Made by a program: the position numbers and the translations under genes
The notes under the pieces: generated by a model
Database searches by the model: none
What the model was told of the DNA's origin: nothing
The model's input: only the letters and a program-made list of their open reading frames with translations
In this document: positions 28,994 through 39,400 of the stretch, piece by piece
Numbering within the stretch: the stretch's first letter is position 1
Layout: each line of letters opens with the position of its first letter
Assembly (NCBI GenBank): GCA_039105265.1
Contig: JAPFFF010000015.1
Location: 1,550,001-1,614,000 of the forward strand
Source: Tritrichomonas musculus
Lineage: Eukaryota; Parabasalia; Tritrichomonadida; Tritrichomonadidae
Length of the DNA: 64,000 bases
Direction: 5' to 3'

Positions 28994-31321
28994 ATGGATC
29001 CTCTTCTTGAATCAACTCAAATTCTTGGTGGGGAAAATTTAAAAGCTCCAGAAATGACAACAAAACTTGTTGAGCCATCTGAAACTGATGATAATTCAGA
29101 AGAAATATCGCGAATTCCAAAAAAATACCATATTGTACGAACATTTCCAATATTTCCAAAAGATTATGCTGATCAGGGATATCGAGTTTATAATAATAAT
29201 GGAACTTGGAACGTTGTTCTTTGGCCATCTTCAAATCCAGATAGTAGGCAAGATGTTCAATATTTATCAGACGCCGTTCGATTAATGCTTGATGAACTTC
29301 AAGGAGATGCATGTACTCGAATAGATCCAGTACAGCTGCAAGATGTGCAAAAAGCAAAAACAAATGCCGCTCACTTAATTCAAGTTTTTGATAAGCGTTG
29401 CTCACTTCTTAAGATTGCGATTGATGAACTTACTCGTCAAGTTTCAGCACATTGTACAGAGCGAGGTACTCTTCTATCTTTTTTAATTAACGATCTCATT
29501 TTGGCTTTTCGCGAAATACCAAAGCAATATAATTCATGCCTTAAAATTATGAAAAAAGAAGTCGATCAATTACGTGTTTCTCTTGATGCTAAAAATATGG
29601 AATTAGAATCGCAAGCCAAAGATCTTAATGAGCAAATTTCGTTAATGTCACTCGAAAGAAGAATGGAGAAGGAATGGCATGAACAATTAGAAGAGCAATT
29701 AGTAAAATGGCGTCAACAAGTTGAAACGTACAAAAAGAAAGCGCAAGATCAAATAAAACTTGAAAGAGAAATGCTTGAAAATCAAATTAGTGGTCTTCGT
29801 GATGTTGTTGGTGATCTTCGATTAGAAAATGACGCATTAAAAGAGCAGCTACGATTTCAACGAAATGAGATGCTGAAATCAGAGAAGAAATATGCTGAAT
29901 TCGAGCAACAAATTCAAGCTATGAATAAGAAAAATGAGAAACTTCAAATTCAAATCTCTAAAGGAATTGCTAATATGAGTATTCTATCATCACGTGAAGA
30001 GGCTAACAGTACAAAAACTTCAGCTCGAAGCATAAAAGAACATGGAAATTCAACAGGAAATACAACTGTTGAAGGAGCCAGTTCGCATGAACCTGGGCCT
30101 GAAGTCGATCTGGTTGAAGATTCCCAATTGAAACATCTTCTTATTGAATTTCCAAAGCAAAAAGATAATCCAAATCTCCCACTGAAAGAAATCACCAAGA
30201 TTGTATTTAATTTATTTGATCAATTATTTATGAATCAATCATCATTTTGTTCTTTAGACGATTTCTACGCTAAACGGCTTTTAACAACTGAAGAAAGTCC
30301 CCAAACAGCAGCAGATAATGCTCGAACTTTAATGACTTCCTTAAATGCTACTGAAGAAACATTTGCATTAGCTCATTTAACGAACGATTTTTTGAGAAGG
30401 AAATATAATGACTCTATATTAAAATTATTCATTCAATTTTATGGCTTTTTTAAAGCTCAACCATTCCAATTTAATACGATGATAGATCATAATAATGATG
30501 TACCAATTGTTCCAGTTGTTTTGGCCAATAATTTGACTTCGGCCATGTTTTCGAATATAATTGGCGATGTAGCTGTTAAAGATGTCAATGAACAAATCAA
30601 AGCTGTCCAGATTGAAGAACGAGGAAAACCACCAATGATTTCTATTGTCAATGTATTTGAATTAATGCTTAATCGAGTTGTTGAATTCTTTAATCAAAAG
30701 TGTTTGGATACGCAAAACAGTTTTCAGAGACATTACACGCGATTCCAAAAAACAATATTTGCTCGAATTCCAACGGCTGATCATTCAATCCAACGAATGG
30801 ACTGGAGAACCTTTAGAGACTTTTTAAAACCTGTTAGACCTGAATTAACTTTGAGTGAAATTGAAAAAATCTTTTTCGATTGTACCCAATTTTCGGATTC
30901 AATTGCTTCTGTAACTTCTGACGCATTTGATACAATGTGCGTGTCAAGGCAGATATATATAAACAATATTAGGATTCCAGGAAGTGGTAAAAGGCTTCGC
31001 TTTGTGCCAAACGAGATGCTCTCTGTAATTGACGTTGCTTGGAAAAACTCGTTGAGAAGCGCAGTGAAAAAGGCAATAACGGAATTGAGTAAGTCTGATC
31101 AATCACAAAACGCTGTGGCTACTTTGAGAAGTTTGGATCAAAAATTGGAGGAAACTTTAAGAAATTCGGCTGCTGGTCCGTTTTCTATGCAATTATTGCA
31201 TGAAGCTGCTTCAATTATTGGTTCTGAAGCTGTTTCAATTGCAGCATCCTTGCCTATTGATAGATGTCTAGCTATTATGGAAAGGCAAATCACTGTTCTT
31301 AATACAGATAATGTTAAATAA
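28994..31321 (+). CDS. Coiled-coil protein with axonemal dynein light-chain-type domain
   Basis: 775 aa from the ATG at 28994 (the open frame extends 14 codons upstream from a TTG). Residues ~40-90 form a mixed N-terminal region (FPIFPKDYADQGYRVYNN). At ~130-175 it contains FDKRCSLLKIAIDELTRQVS and HCTERGTLLSFLINDLI. These closely resemble the DNALI1/p28 and AXDND1 signature (FDELIRQVTINCAERGLLL). A long coiled coil spans ~180-330. An acidic linker and a helical C-terminal region with an EF-hand-like helix pair follow (WRTFRDFLKPVRPELTLSEI). DNALI1 is an inner-arm dynein light chain; AXDND1-type proteins are larger, as here, so a flagellar role is inferred. Its last 15 codons are repeated as a relic at 32873. 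Confidence 0.7.
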   Translation: MDPLLESTQILGGENLKAPEMTTKLVEPSETDDNSEEISRIPKKYHIVRTFPIFPKDYADQGYRVYNNNGTWNVVLWPSSNPDSRQDVQYLSDAVRLMLDELQGDACTRIDPVQLQDVQKAKTNAAHLIQVFDKRCSLLKIAIDELTRQVSAHCTERGTLLSFLINDLILAFREIPKQYNSCLKIMKKEVDQLRVSLDAKNMELESQAKDLNEQISLMSLERRMEKEWHEQLEEQLVKWRQQVETYKKKAQDQIKLEREMLENQISGLRDVVGDLRLENDALKEQLRFQRNEMLKSEKKYAEFEQQIQAMNKKNEKLQIQISKGIANMSILSSREEANSTKTSARSIKEHGNSTGNTTVEGASSHEPGPEVDLVEDSQLKHLLIEFPKQKDNPNLPLKEITKIVFNLFDQLFMNQSSFCSLDDFYAKRLLTTEESPQTAADNARTLMTSLNATEETFALAHLTNDFLRRKYNDSILKLFIQFYGFFKAQPFQFNTMIDHNNDVPIVPVVLANNLTSAMFSNIIGDVAVKDVNEQIKAVQIEERGKPPMISIVNVFELMLNRVVEFFNQKCLDTQNSFQRHYTRFQKTIFARIPTADHSIQRMDWRTFRDFLKPVRPELTLSEIEKIFFDCTQFSDSIASVTSDAFDTMCVSRQIYINNIRIPGSGKRLRFVPNEMLSVIDVAWKNSLRSAVKKAITELSKSDQSQNAVATLRSLDQKLEETLRNSAAGPFSMQLLHEAASIIGSEAVSIAASLPIDRCLAIMERQITVLNTDNVK

Positions 31322-31828
31322 AATTGTATATTAACATGAACAAAATTTTTTTTTTTTTTTGATGTGCTTTTTTGATGTCATATAAAATATTTTTATAATC
31401 GGTAATCTATTAATCATTAACTTGTTAATAAATAAGTATTAATGGGATTCATTAATCAAAAACAAAACAAAACAAAAAAAATTTCAAATAGAATTTAATA
31501 ATTTTTTAAATATTTTATAAAAGCCGAAACATAAAAACTTTTACTGTCATTTTGCAATATAATAATAAAATTTGAAAATAAAACAAAAAAGCTAAATATT
31601 AAAAAAATTTAGCATTTGAGCTTAAATAATGATCCATCTTTGCACGAAACAGACAGTACAGAATATGGTCTAATGAAGGTTGCATATGTTGAATTTACCG
31701 ATAGAGTTGTCTTAAAATGCACAGAAAGCATTGGCAAACTCAAGATCACCAACGACTTATCACTAAAGCAGCATGCCACGTAATTATCGCAACCAAAGCA
31801 TAGATCAATAGAACGCCATGCTGTCAAG
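31277..31828. repeat. Direct duplication, copy 1 (552 bp)
   Basis: Contains the true 3' end of the dynein light-chain-domain gene, the convergent intergenic spacer, and a truncated copy of the last 72 codons of the BEACH gene. It matches 32873-33417 over its whole length with scattered substitutions and a differing A/T-run. Homology stops sharply at both edges. Confidence 0.85.
31609..31827 (-). pseudogene. Truncated copy of the BEACH gene 3' end
   Basis: The 73 codons including the stop match the last 72 residues of the BEACH protein (33198 onward) with about four amino-acid changes. The frame starts mid-protein with TTG and has no ATG, so it is a gene fragment. The reading frame is still open and ends at the same stop. 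Confidence 0.85.
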
Positions 31829-31871
31829 TATTATAAATTTTATTAATTGAATATTGATTAAATGAATGGAT

Positions 31872-31879
31872 AAAAAAAA
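31872..31879 (-). terminator. Pol III T-run after the tRNA-Lys
   Basis: An A8 on the plus strand (T8 on the tRNA strand) begins three bases past the 3' end of the tRNA, as expected for a Pol III terminator. Confidence 0.7.
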
Positions 31880-31882
31880 TTA

Positions 31883-31955
31883 GCCTCCGGCGGGACTCGA
31901 ACCCGCAACCCCAAGATTAAGAGTCTTATGCTCTAGCCGGTTGAGCTACGAAGGC
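31883..31955 (-). tRNA. tRNA-Lys (anticodon CTT)
   Basis: 73 nt without CCA or intron. On the minus strand the acceptor GCCTTCG pairs with CGGAGGC with one T-G pair. The D-arm carries GCTC...GAGC. The anticodon stem is TAAGA/TCTTG with loop CTCTTAA, giving anticodon CTT, which reads AAG (Lys). The T-arm is GCGGG TTCGAGT CCCGC. A-box and B-box are internal. It sits between the two copies of the 550-bp duplication and reads toward copy 1. Confidence 0.97.
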
Positions 31956-32098
31956 TTACAATCATTCAAACTTATCATTATATTAGAAACTAAAGAGTAA
32001 ATGCGTTTAAAATTTGCTCAATTTGAATATTTATTTGTTCATATATTTTTATTTGAAAAGACGTTAAATTGATAAATTTTGTTTTTTAATATTTGGAA

Positions 32099-32713
32099 AT
32101 GGCTGGAATGAATCAAGTTGCAAAAGATCGGAGAGCATTACGACATGAAATTTTAAAAGATTTTGTTGGTATTGAATCACGAAAAATCTTTGAAGTAATC
32201 AAAAAACCAGAATTACCTTATATAACGTTTGAAGAATTACGTCCTTATTGTAAACGAGCTAATATTCCATTTGAGAAGTTAACAGATATTTTTTCTCTAT
32301 ATGAAGTTTTCAAGAAAAAGATTTGTTCAAAAAAATTTGTGAATTTTCTTGAAGATGAAGTTACTTGTAAAACATTAGAAGCGAATTTAAATCCAAATTT
32401 AACAGATGACCAAATTCAGATACTCACTGAATTTGCCGAATCAATTAAAAACCACCGAACCACTGCAATTGCTGATGAAAAGTTATCAGAAAGATCATTA
32501 ATTTCTAATATGTGGATATTTGTTGTTAGATATAATCCAAATATTACAAATACCAAATATGTTAGGTTAGCTACTCTTTGTCGAATTGCAGACGATTTAA
32601 ATTTATCTTTTACAACAGAAGAGTTTATTGAAGCTGTTTTTACATTTTTCGGAGCAAGAATGGATCAATTAGATTTTACTCAATTTGTGCGACTTATGCA
32701 AACTTTTGCATGA
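32099..32713 (+). CDS. EF-hand-like (calmodulin-fold) protein
   Basis: 204 aa from the ATG at 32099 (a TTG two codons upstream opens the frame but is not needed). It is all-helical with paired helix-loop-helix units. The last unit, RIADDLNLSFTTEEFIEAVF then DQLDFTQFVRLM, has the hydrophobic spacing and F-x-x-F of EF-hands. The loops lack the full D-x-D-x-D-G set, so calcium binding is doubtful. No signal or membrane segment. The gene lies with tRNA-Lys in the 1.04-kb unique insert between the two direct repeats. Confidence 0.6.
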   Translation: MAGMNQVAKDRRALRHEILKDFVGIESRKIFEVIKKPELPYITFEELRPYCKRANIPFEKLTDIFSLYEVFKKKICSKKFVNFLEDEVTCKTLEANLNPNLTDDQIQILTEFAESIKNHRTTAIADEKLSERSLISNMWIFVVRYNPNITNTKYVRLATLCRIADDLNLSFTTEEFIEAVFTFFGARMDQLDFTQFVRLMQTFA

Positions 32714-32872
32714 AAAATATTATCTTCATATGAAATTACTGAATTAATAAAATGATTTATACTATAAAATTCAGATAAATACTCTTCTTTCATATATAAT
32801 CTTTTAATAAGCAAAATATTCTATTCATAGATGAAATATGCATTCTCTCCACTTAAGGCTAAAATCATCGCG

Positions 32873-33417
32873 ATGGAAAAGCAAATAACTGTTCTTAATA
32901 CAGATAATTTTAAATAAAATTGTATATTAGCATGAAATTTTTTTTTTTTTTTTTGATGTCCAATAAAATATTTTTGTAATTGGTAATCTATTAATAACCA
33001 TTAACTTGTTAATAAATAAGTATTAATGGGATTCATTAATCCAAAAAAAAAAAAAAAAAAAAAAAAAATACTTCAAATAGAATTTAATAATTTTTTAAAT
33101 ATTTTATAAAAGCCGAAACATAAAAACTTTTACTGTCATTTTGCAATATAATAATAAAATTTGAAAATAAAACAAAAAAGCTAAATATTAAAAAAATTTA
33201 GCATTTGAGCTTAAATAATGATCCATCTTTGCACGAAACAGACAGTACAGAATATGGTCTAATGAAGGTTGCATAAGTTGCATTTGCTGATAGAGTTGTC
33301 TTAAAATGTACAGAAAGCATTGGCAAACTCAAGATCACCAACGATTTATCACTAAAGCAGCATGCCACGTAATTATCGCAACCAAAGCATAGATCAATAG
33401 AGCACCAAGCTGTCAAG
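32873..33417. repeat. Direct duplication, copy 2 (545 bp)
   Basis: Starts with a relic of the dynein light-chain-domain gene's last 15 codons (ATGGAAAAGCAAATAACTGT..., no upstream frame). It continues through the spacer with a 27-bp A-run and covers the real 3' end of the BEACH gene. It is in the same orientation as 31277-31828. Confidence 0.85.
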
Positions 33418-36400
33418 AACTTCTTTTCGAAATTTCTTTCAGCAATATGTTCTTCATTTACGTTATCATTTTTACTATTATTAATTGAATAGGTTTTGAT
33501 CGTCGTAACGTATTTCGAAGTGCTGTCATTTGATAATGAAAGGTTGTCATCATTGTTATTAACTTCATTTTTATTTTTGTAAGTCATCGAGATGACAATG
33601 CAAGGCGTCTCTGAAACAAGAAGAGCCTTCACTTTGTGCGGCGTTTTGAAAGAACGAATGAAAACTCCATCGTCCAGCCTAGAAAGGATCAGATTCTTGT
33701 CTTTGTCGCAGGAGGCGAGAATGTTGATTTTGTTGAGGGCGCCAATTGCCACGATTTTGGTTGAATGGGGGATGATTTTATAGACCATTTTCACTCTATT
33801 CAAAAACGGCAAAACAAGCTTCAATGTTGAGATGCTACTTTTTCTGACACGGCGGTTAAATTGGTTTTTGGCGGCACCGGCGGTTGTGGGCGAATCCAGA
33901 GAGTTCTCTGGCGTGTTACTCGTGCCGAACTCGTAATTGTTGTTGGTGGAGATGAGCTCGTCATTTGTTGTGTCACTTTTCTTCGCTTGAAGGATCCACT
34001 TGCTGATTGAAAAGTCGTTTGAAACCGTCAGAAATTCGCGGGGTCCAGCTTTGCACGTCATCAGTATCATGCAGTGGAGCTGTATCGTCGAGTAGAGGCT
34101 GAAGACGCCAGTGTCGGACTTTTTGTAGGTCAAATCAAGGCAGTCTTGCATGATGCAGTCAGAGGCGGACGCAGATGAATGAGTGATGAGATCGAGGAAG
34201 TATTCGGGCTTGATCTTGAAGACACGGATTTCTGATTCCCAAGGTGAAGTGACCACCAATTTATTTGACAAAAAGCAAAACCGTTTTGTCAGTGAAAAGT
34301 CGCCCGCATTCTGCGGCATTTCGGTGTTTTTGAAGCGACTTTTGAGGAGGATGAAGCTGCTCAAATCAGTTGCACATCTTCGGGCTCGCTGGGTTGAGTT
34401 GGCCCTCATCCTTGTTTGTGCGTTTTGGCCACTTTTTGAATGATCATTCAAAATATGTTGGAAAGAATTCTTAGATGAATAAACGGTCAGCTTTGAATCG
34501 GAAGTAAGGACGATCAAAACGCTCTCATTTCCTTCAACAAACAAAGGAAACGGTTTAGGTGAATTTCTTGATGGATTTAAGCTCAAATTATCGGTTGAGG
34601 CGGTTAAATTCAAATTTGAATTACTCAAAGAAATTTGGTCAGAATTTGAATTCGTTATTTCCGTTAAATCAACCGACTTACTGGTGAACTTCCCAGAGTT
34701 GGCAAAGACTGCCATCGGTATCTTCGTTGCCTTGTGAGGATGCTTCTCAAAGAACAGCTGATTCGGCACAATTCCGAAGCAAAAGGCCCTGTTTTGAACA
34801 TCTTGGAAAAGCATCGGATCTTCCTTGATTTGGTGCCGGTGACGCGCCATGTATCTCGGGTACAATTTAGGCGGATAAGTGTTCAGCCTGTTGATTGCTT
34901 CACGTCCGGTTTGGGCGAATCCAAAGATGAGGTCAATCCACTCATTCAAATGACTCGATACATAGGCGCTCTCAAGCGCAAGACGATGCTTCTTGATGAA
35001 GTCCGCAGGCGACTGATCAATCACCCAATTTGGAAGAATCGCCTTCTTGAAGGAGTCGTTCTCAACAACAATGTCATGATCATTGTTGACAAGGGCTTCT
35101 GGCGTCGTGAAGAATTCCGGTATCAGTTCGAAGCCGTTCTTTTCAGTGGCAGCGTTAAAAAGCTTGCTGATTGACGATGGAAAACGGCCGACATCAAAGT
35201 CCGGCTGTGTGTTCAAATAGGTCGTCGTGAACGGCTCAATACGAAGCATTAAAATTGACAAATCCATGTCATTTGAATAGAACAAATAATTATGAATTTT
35301 ACTGTCTTCATCATCATTGTCAACCATGTCGTATGTTTCTTTAGCTTTCTCCATTTTTTCTGGATTTTGAAGCAAGATTGGCTTCGATAAATCACGATAA
35401 ATTGATTCGTCATTCAAATCAATTTCATCTTTATTATATTCATTCAAAATCCATGGAAAAACAGGATATTGAGTAGTGTCATTAAAACTTCTTCCTGCAA
35501 ACAAATTCAAATAAATTAAATAACTGTAATTTGAGAGGTAACCGTTTACCCAAGATTCAGTTATTTTGAATTCTGACATGATTTGCCTGATCTTTTCAGG
35601 TGCAGTTTGCAAGATCGAACAATTAGGCAAGTCTTTCCGATGCTTAATGAAATAATTAATGACCGTTGAACGGTTAAATTCGGTTAAAAAGAAGAAATAA
35701 GATTTTTGATCTGACAAGAAAATTTCAATTCCTTCTTTGATATGCAAATAATTACGTAAAAGAATCCATTTTATGTCAGATAGCTGGACTTGGATAGTCT
35801 TCGTATTTGAAGAAGTATCAATGATATTGTTTTCTTCTTTTTCTTCAGGTTTCTTCTTTGAAGAAAGATATTTGTCAGGAATGTCAGTCGAATTCATTAA
35901 TGAATTCATTTCTTTGCCAATGAAAACAAGCTTGTTTCGATCGATTGACAAACTTCCTGAAAAATGTTTAGAAACCATAATTAATACAGATTTAGTAGTG
36001 AACAAATAATTCTCTTTCTGTTTCATTTGAATGCTGCTTTCATTATTATTATTATTGCTGTTGTTTTGTTCAAATGAACTTGAATTTGTTGGTGAAATTT
36101 TTTCATTTTCTTCATCTTCATCGTCATTTTCATTGTAATTACAAAGACTATCTATGTTATTAACATCATCATCATTATCATCGGAATCTTGTTCTTCTTC
36201 TTCTTCAATTAATTCTTTACTTGATTCTATTTTAATTTTGCTTGATGATGAAATTGCTTGTAAAGCTGTATTCATTTCATCTTTGTTTGTTGAATTTGAC
36301 AATTTTTTATACTTTTCATAGTCAAAATGATGATTGACTTTTAGATAAATTCTACGGAATTCATAATCAACACGATTACTGATTCTCCAATGAAGATTTG

Positions 36401-39400
36401 TTCTTTCAACTGTTCCACTTTCATAGCCAATAATTTCTTGTGACACTTTTTTATATGCCGATAAACAAATGTTCTTCATGTTTAGTCGAATGAATGGATA
36501 CAAATCAGTGAAATGTTGAACAAATTTATATCTGGGCATTAAAATGTGTGACTCTTGCTGAATCATGTCTAACGCTGATTTGGCAAGATCATTCAATTCT
36601 TTTGTATTCTTGAAATAATTAACACAATCATTGTTAACTAATTCAAAAATATCAACACTTTTATAAAAGTACTCAAAAAATTTAAGTTGGACACTTTTTT
36701 CATTCAATTTATTTCTGACATCTTCATCAGGTGAAGTTTTCTTTACATATTTGATAAAACCGTCAACTTCTTTCGGAAATTCAGTTTTGATGCAATTGAA
36801 TAATATTTCACTTCTATTATCAATGATGTTTTGTGACACTAAATAGCAAATGATTTGTAATGTTTGTTTCTTGTTTGGTGAACTTTTGATAAATTGCTGA
36901 CTAACCAAAGAAAAAGTCGTGTCAAATGCATTTTTGCCAACATTTATCAAAATGAACTCAATGATCGTGAAGAAGTCAAAACAAGAGATGGACAATTTAT
37001 ATGAATTGTGACCTGAAACTGTCATTACTTTATCAACTTGTTTTCCTTGTAAAGATTTTAAGATTTCAATGAATCTCTTAGAAAAAGTTTCAGCTAATAC
37101 AACGTCCGACCATTTACCTTCTGAATTGATTCTCATTCCAGTTGTTCCTTTCAAATTTGAGAAGTCAATTTTAATTTTTATAAGACTGTCACTCGATGAA
37201 TAATGAATCGCATTTTGACTGCTGTTTTCAGCTGAATCATCCTTTGAAAAAGTTACAGCTCTACTTTTTGTAGTTGATTTTGAATTGAAATTGAATTTTG
37301 AGATATAGTCAATCCAATTCAAATCATCTTTTTGATGATCATAACGAATGATTGTTTCATTACAAAAGCTGATTGAAGGAATATAAAACAAAACAGCAAA
37401 AATATCAGGAAGAATTACTTTGTAAACATATGGTGATTCTGATTCTTGCCGTTGAAGAATGCCATTAAAAATTTGTCGAATAAACAAAGATGTTTCAATG
37501 TTATGAATGTATTGAATAAGATATAATTCGTTCAATGAATTTCGATATTCGTCCAAATTTTGAGAAGTCAGCAAATAAATGAAAATGTTTTGGAAATAAT
37601 CAATCAATGAATGATTATCAGAAAGGTCAATGATTGGTTTCTTAGAATTTAAATAAATATAAAATAAATTCAAAACCCAGTTTGGTGATAATAAAATCAA
37701 CTTGAAATTGTCATGATTTTTCTTTGAATTTTCAAATAATTTTGTAATGAAATTATTTGGCAATTGTGGATCAACAAAATGCGAATAGCAAGCAAATAAA
37801 GGTAACAATTCAACTATTCTTTCTGACATTTTATTTTCATCAAGAACCATTTTTTCTAATTCAATCCAGGAACGATCAGTTATGTTCTCAAAATTCAATG
37901 TCTTAATGAAACTTAAAATTGCCAAATTTAATGGAATCGGCTCTTTTTTATTGCTATTTTTCATCCATACCAAAATCTTAACAACATAAATTCTAGTTTC
38001 TTCATTGGACGAAGTTGATAAAGCAATCAAATTGCTATACACATTAGTACCATACAATCTATAAAAGCATTCATTACCACTTTCCATGATTGCATAAAAT
38101 GTCTTCAAAATTTGGCCTTGAAATACACCTTTCGACGTGAATGATAAATGAAGAAAGAACTTTTGATCTTCTTTAATAAAGTAATATTTAGAATACATGA
38201 TAATGAACGTGAAATAGACGTCTCTAACATTATCATCAGGTATGTCTTTAAACATTGACACCAAGAAGGAATAAGAGATGTATTTCTTAAAGATTTCATA
38301 ATGTTTTGATAAAATTTTTTGTAAACAATTCGTTAACAGAAATGAATGCTGCTCAACTGGCATTTTATCCCAAACATTGTAATTAAACCAGAATGCTTGA
38401 AGAAATATTGCTTGATTGATTTCATTATTGAATGAAAAATAGAAGTTGTAAAGAGGAGGAAGACTGAACTTGTCAATGTCTTTCTTAGAAATGTTTGAAA
38501 TGCAATGTGCAAAAGCTTGAATTCCGTCAGATTTACAAAATTCATTCTCAAAATCAATTGAACAATGATTCAATGAAATAAAAATTTCTAAAATCATATT
38601 CAATAAAGATCTTCCATCTTCTTCGGAACTGTTTGTTCCAAAAGGAGCCAAATCAATGATTTCTAACAAAGGAAGAAAAGCGGTTATTCCGCCTAAACTT
38701 GTAATTGCACCAGTGAAAGAAGAATTGTAAGGAACATTTATTCCTTTAACAGTAGCAATGCTTTCATTTCCACGAACTAAATTCACTGCCACTTGACCAT
38801 CGTACATGTTAGCATTATAACAAAATAGTAACGATTTCTCAAATTTATCGTCATTGAACAATGCACGTGGCAAGTCTGGATACAAGAGTTGATTAGATGG
38901 TGTGAAAAGGTCACAAAACTTGATCGGCAATGACATTATTTCTTTGATTTTGTCAGTTGACATTGCTTTATTAAAGAAGTAAATAACACTGACGTTACAT
39001 GACAATCCTTTCTGCTTTTCTATGGACGAATTGGCAACAGTGAACGAGTTAATGGTGTCAAGCGTGCAATGCTTAATGGGCAGTGAATGAACAGGCTTGT
39101 CACTAGAATTAATAAACAATTCTAGCTTGTCATTCGATGTCCCCTTCAATACCATCGTGTACCACAAATTTGGCATAAACGGATAATGAACTTTTTCTAT
39201 ATCGGATGTCACTTTTCCTTTCGATTTGGTAGGGTTGCTTTTATGCTTAATCGAAAGGACGCTTTTTTCAAAGAATAACTTGAACTTATTGTCGCTTGTT
39301 GTGAAATATAATAATGTTGGCTTGCTTATGCTTGTGTTATTGTAATTGTTGTCCAATTGAAAACGGCAAACAAAAGTGAATTCTTCCTTGTCAGAAATCG

